NCBI GenBank assembly: GCA_026400275.1
Contig: JAPLPK010000052.1
Location: 1 to 54,801, forward strand
Reading direction: 5' to 3'
From: Burkholderiales bacterium
Lineage (GTDB): Bacteria > Pseudomonadota > Gammaproteobacteria > Burkholderiales > Burkholderiaceae_C
DNA: 54,801 nt
Shown: positions 52,855 to 54,801 of the stretch, one piece after another
Layout: every line of letters begins with the position of its first letter
Position numbering within the stretch: position 1 is the stretch's first letter
Notes under the pieces: model-generated
What the model saw: only the letters and a program-made list of their open reading frames with translations
What the model was told of the DNA's origin: nothing
The model's database searches: none
Translations under genes and position numbers: made by a program

Positions 52855-54801
<1,947 letters not shown>

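Overview
This window is a chromosomal segment around the replication origin of a GC-rich betaproteobacterium, most likely a member of the Comamonadaceae (Rhodoferax/Polaromonas/Acidovorax-like). The evidence is the order rpmH-rnpA-yidD-yidC-mnmE on the minus strand facing dnaA-dnaN-gyrB on the plus strand, the Burkholderiales type of the housekeeping proteins, and a short palindromic repeat scattered between and inside genes. No rRNA, tRNA, CRISPR array, prophage or intact insertion sequence was recognised. The left edge cuts macB and the right edge cuts gyrB.

Layout. 1-2.6 kb: macAB efflux pair. 2.9-8.3 kb: an aldo/keto reductase, the tail of a dead short-chain dehydrogenase, a LysR regulator, a Tat-exported PhoX-type phosphatase and a DUF2062 membrane protein. 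8.3-10.7 kb: TerC-family protein, short hibernation-factor homologue and a broken rarD. 11-14.4 kb: an EutR-like AraC regulator divergent from a dehydrogenase and an APC-type permease. 14.6-17.8 kb: tkt-gap. 18-31 kb: tautomerase, murU, pepP, infA, maeB, a secreted barnase-type RNase with its barstar, ksgA-surA-lptD and amgK. 31-37.7 kb: rsmE followed with almost no gap by a four-gene SMC/kleisin/KITE/TOPRIM operon that looks like a Wadjet (JetABCD/MksBEFG-like) system. 37.7-40 kb: an ECF sigma factor with a zinc-finger anti-sigma and two RNA-binding RRM genes that share a structured 5' leader. 40-45.6 kb: SDR, lptC-kdsC-kdsD, a KefC-type antiporter and apt. 45.6-54.8 kb: the origin region.

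How genes work together. KdsD, KdsC, LptC and LptD serve Kdo/LPS synthesis and transport, and SurA assists outer-membrane assembly. AmgK and MurU form a peptidoglycan-recycling shunt but sit 10.7 kb apart here; copies of the palindromic repeat lie exactly at the two broken ends, suggesting a circularly permuted insertion. Gap and Tkt are central carbon enzymes. RpmH, RnpA, YidD and YidC join translation, RNase P and membrane insertion.

The most interesting items are the Wadjet-like operon, the paired RRM leaders with a stem that changes sequence but keeps pairing, the repeat family (including copies translated inside ksgA, jetC and an SDR gene), the amgK/murU split, and an attenuator-like hairpin in a roughly 210-nt rpmH leader.
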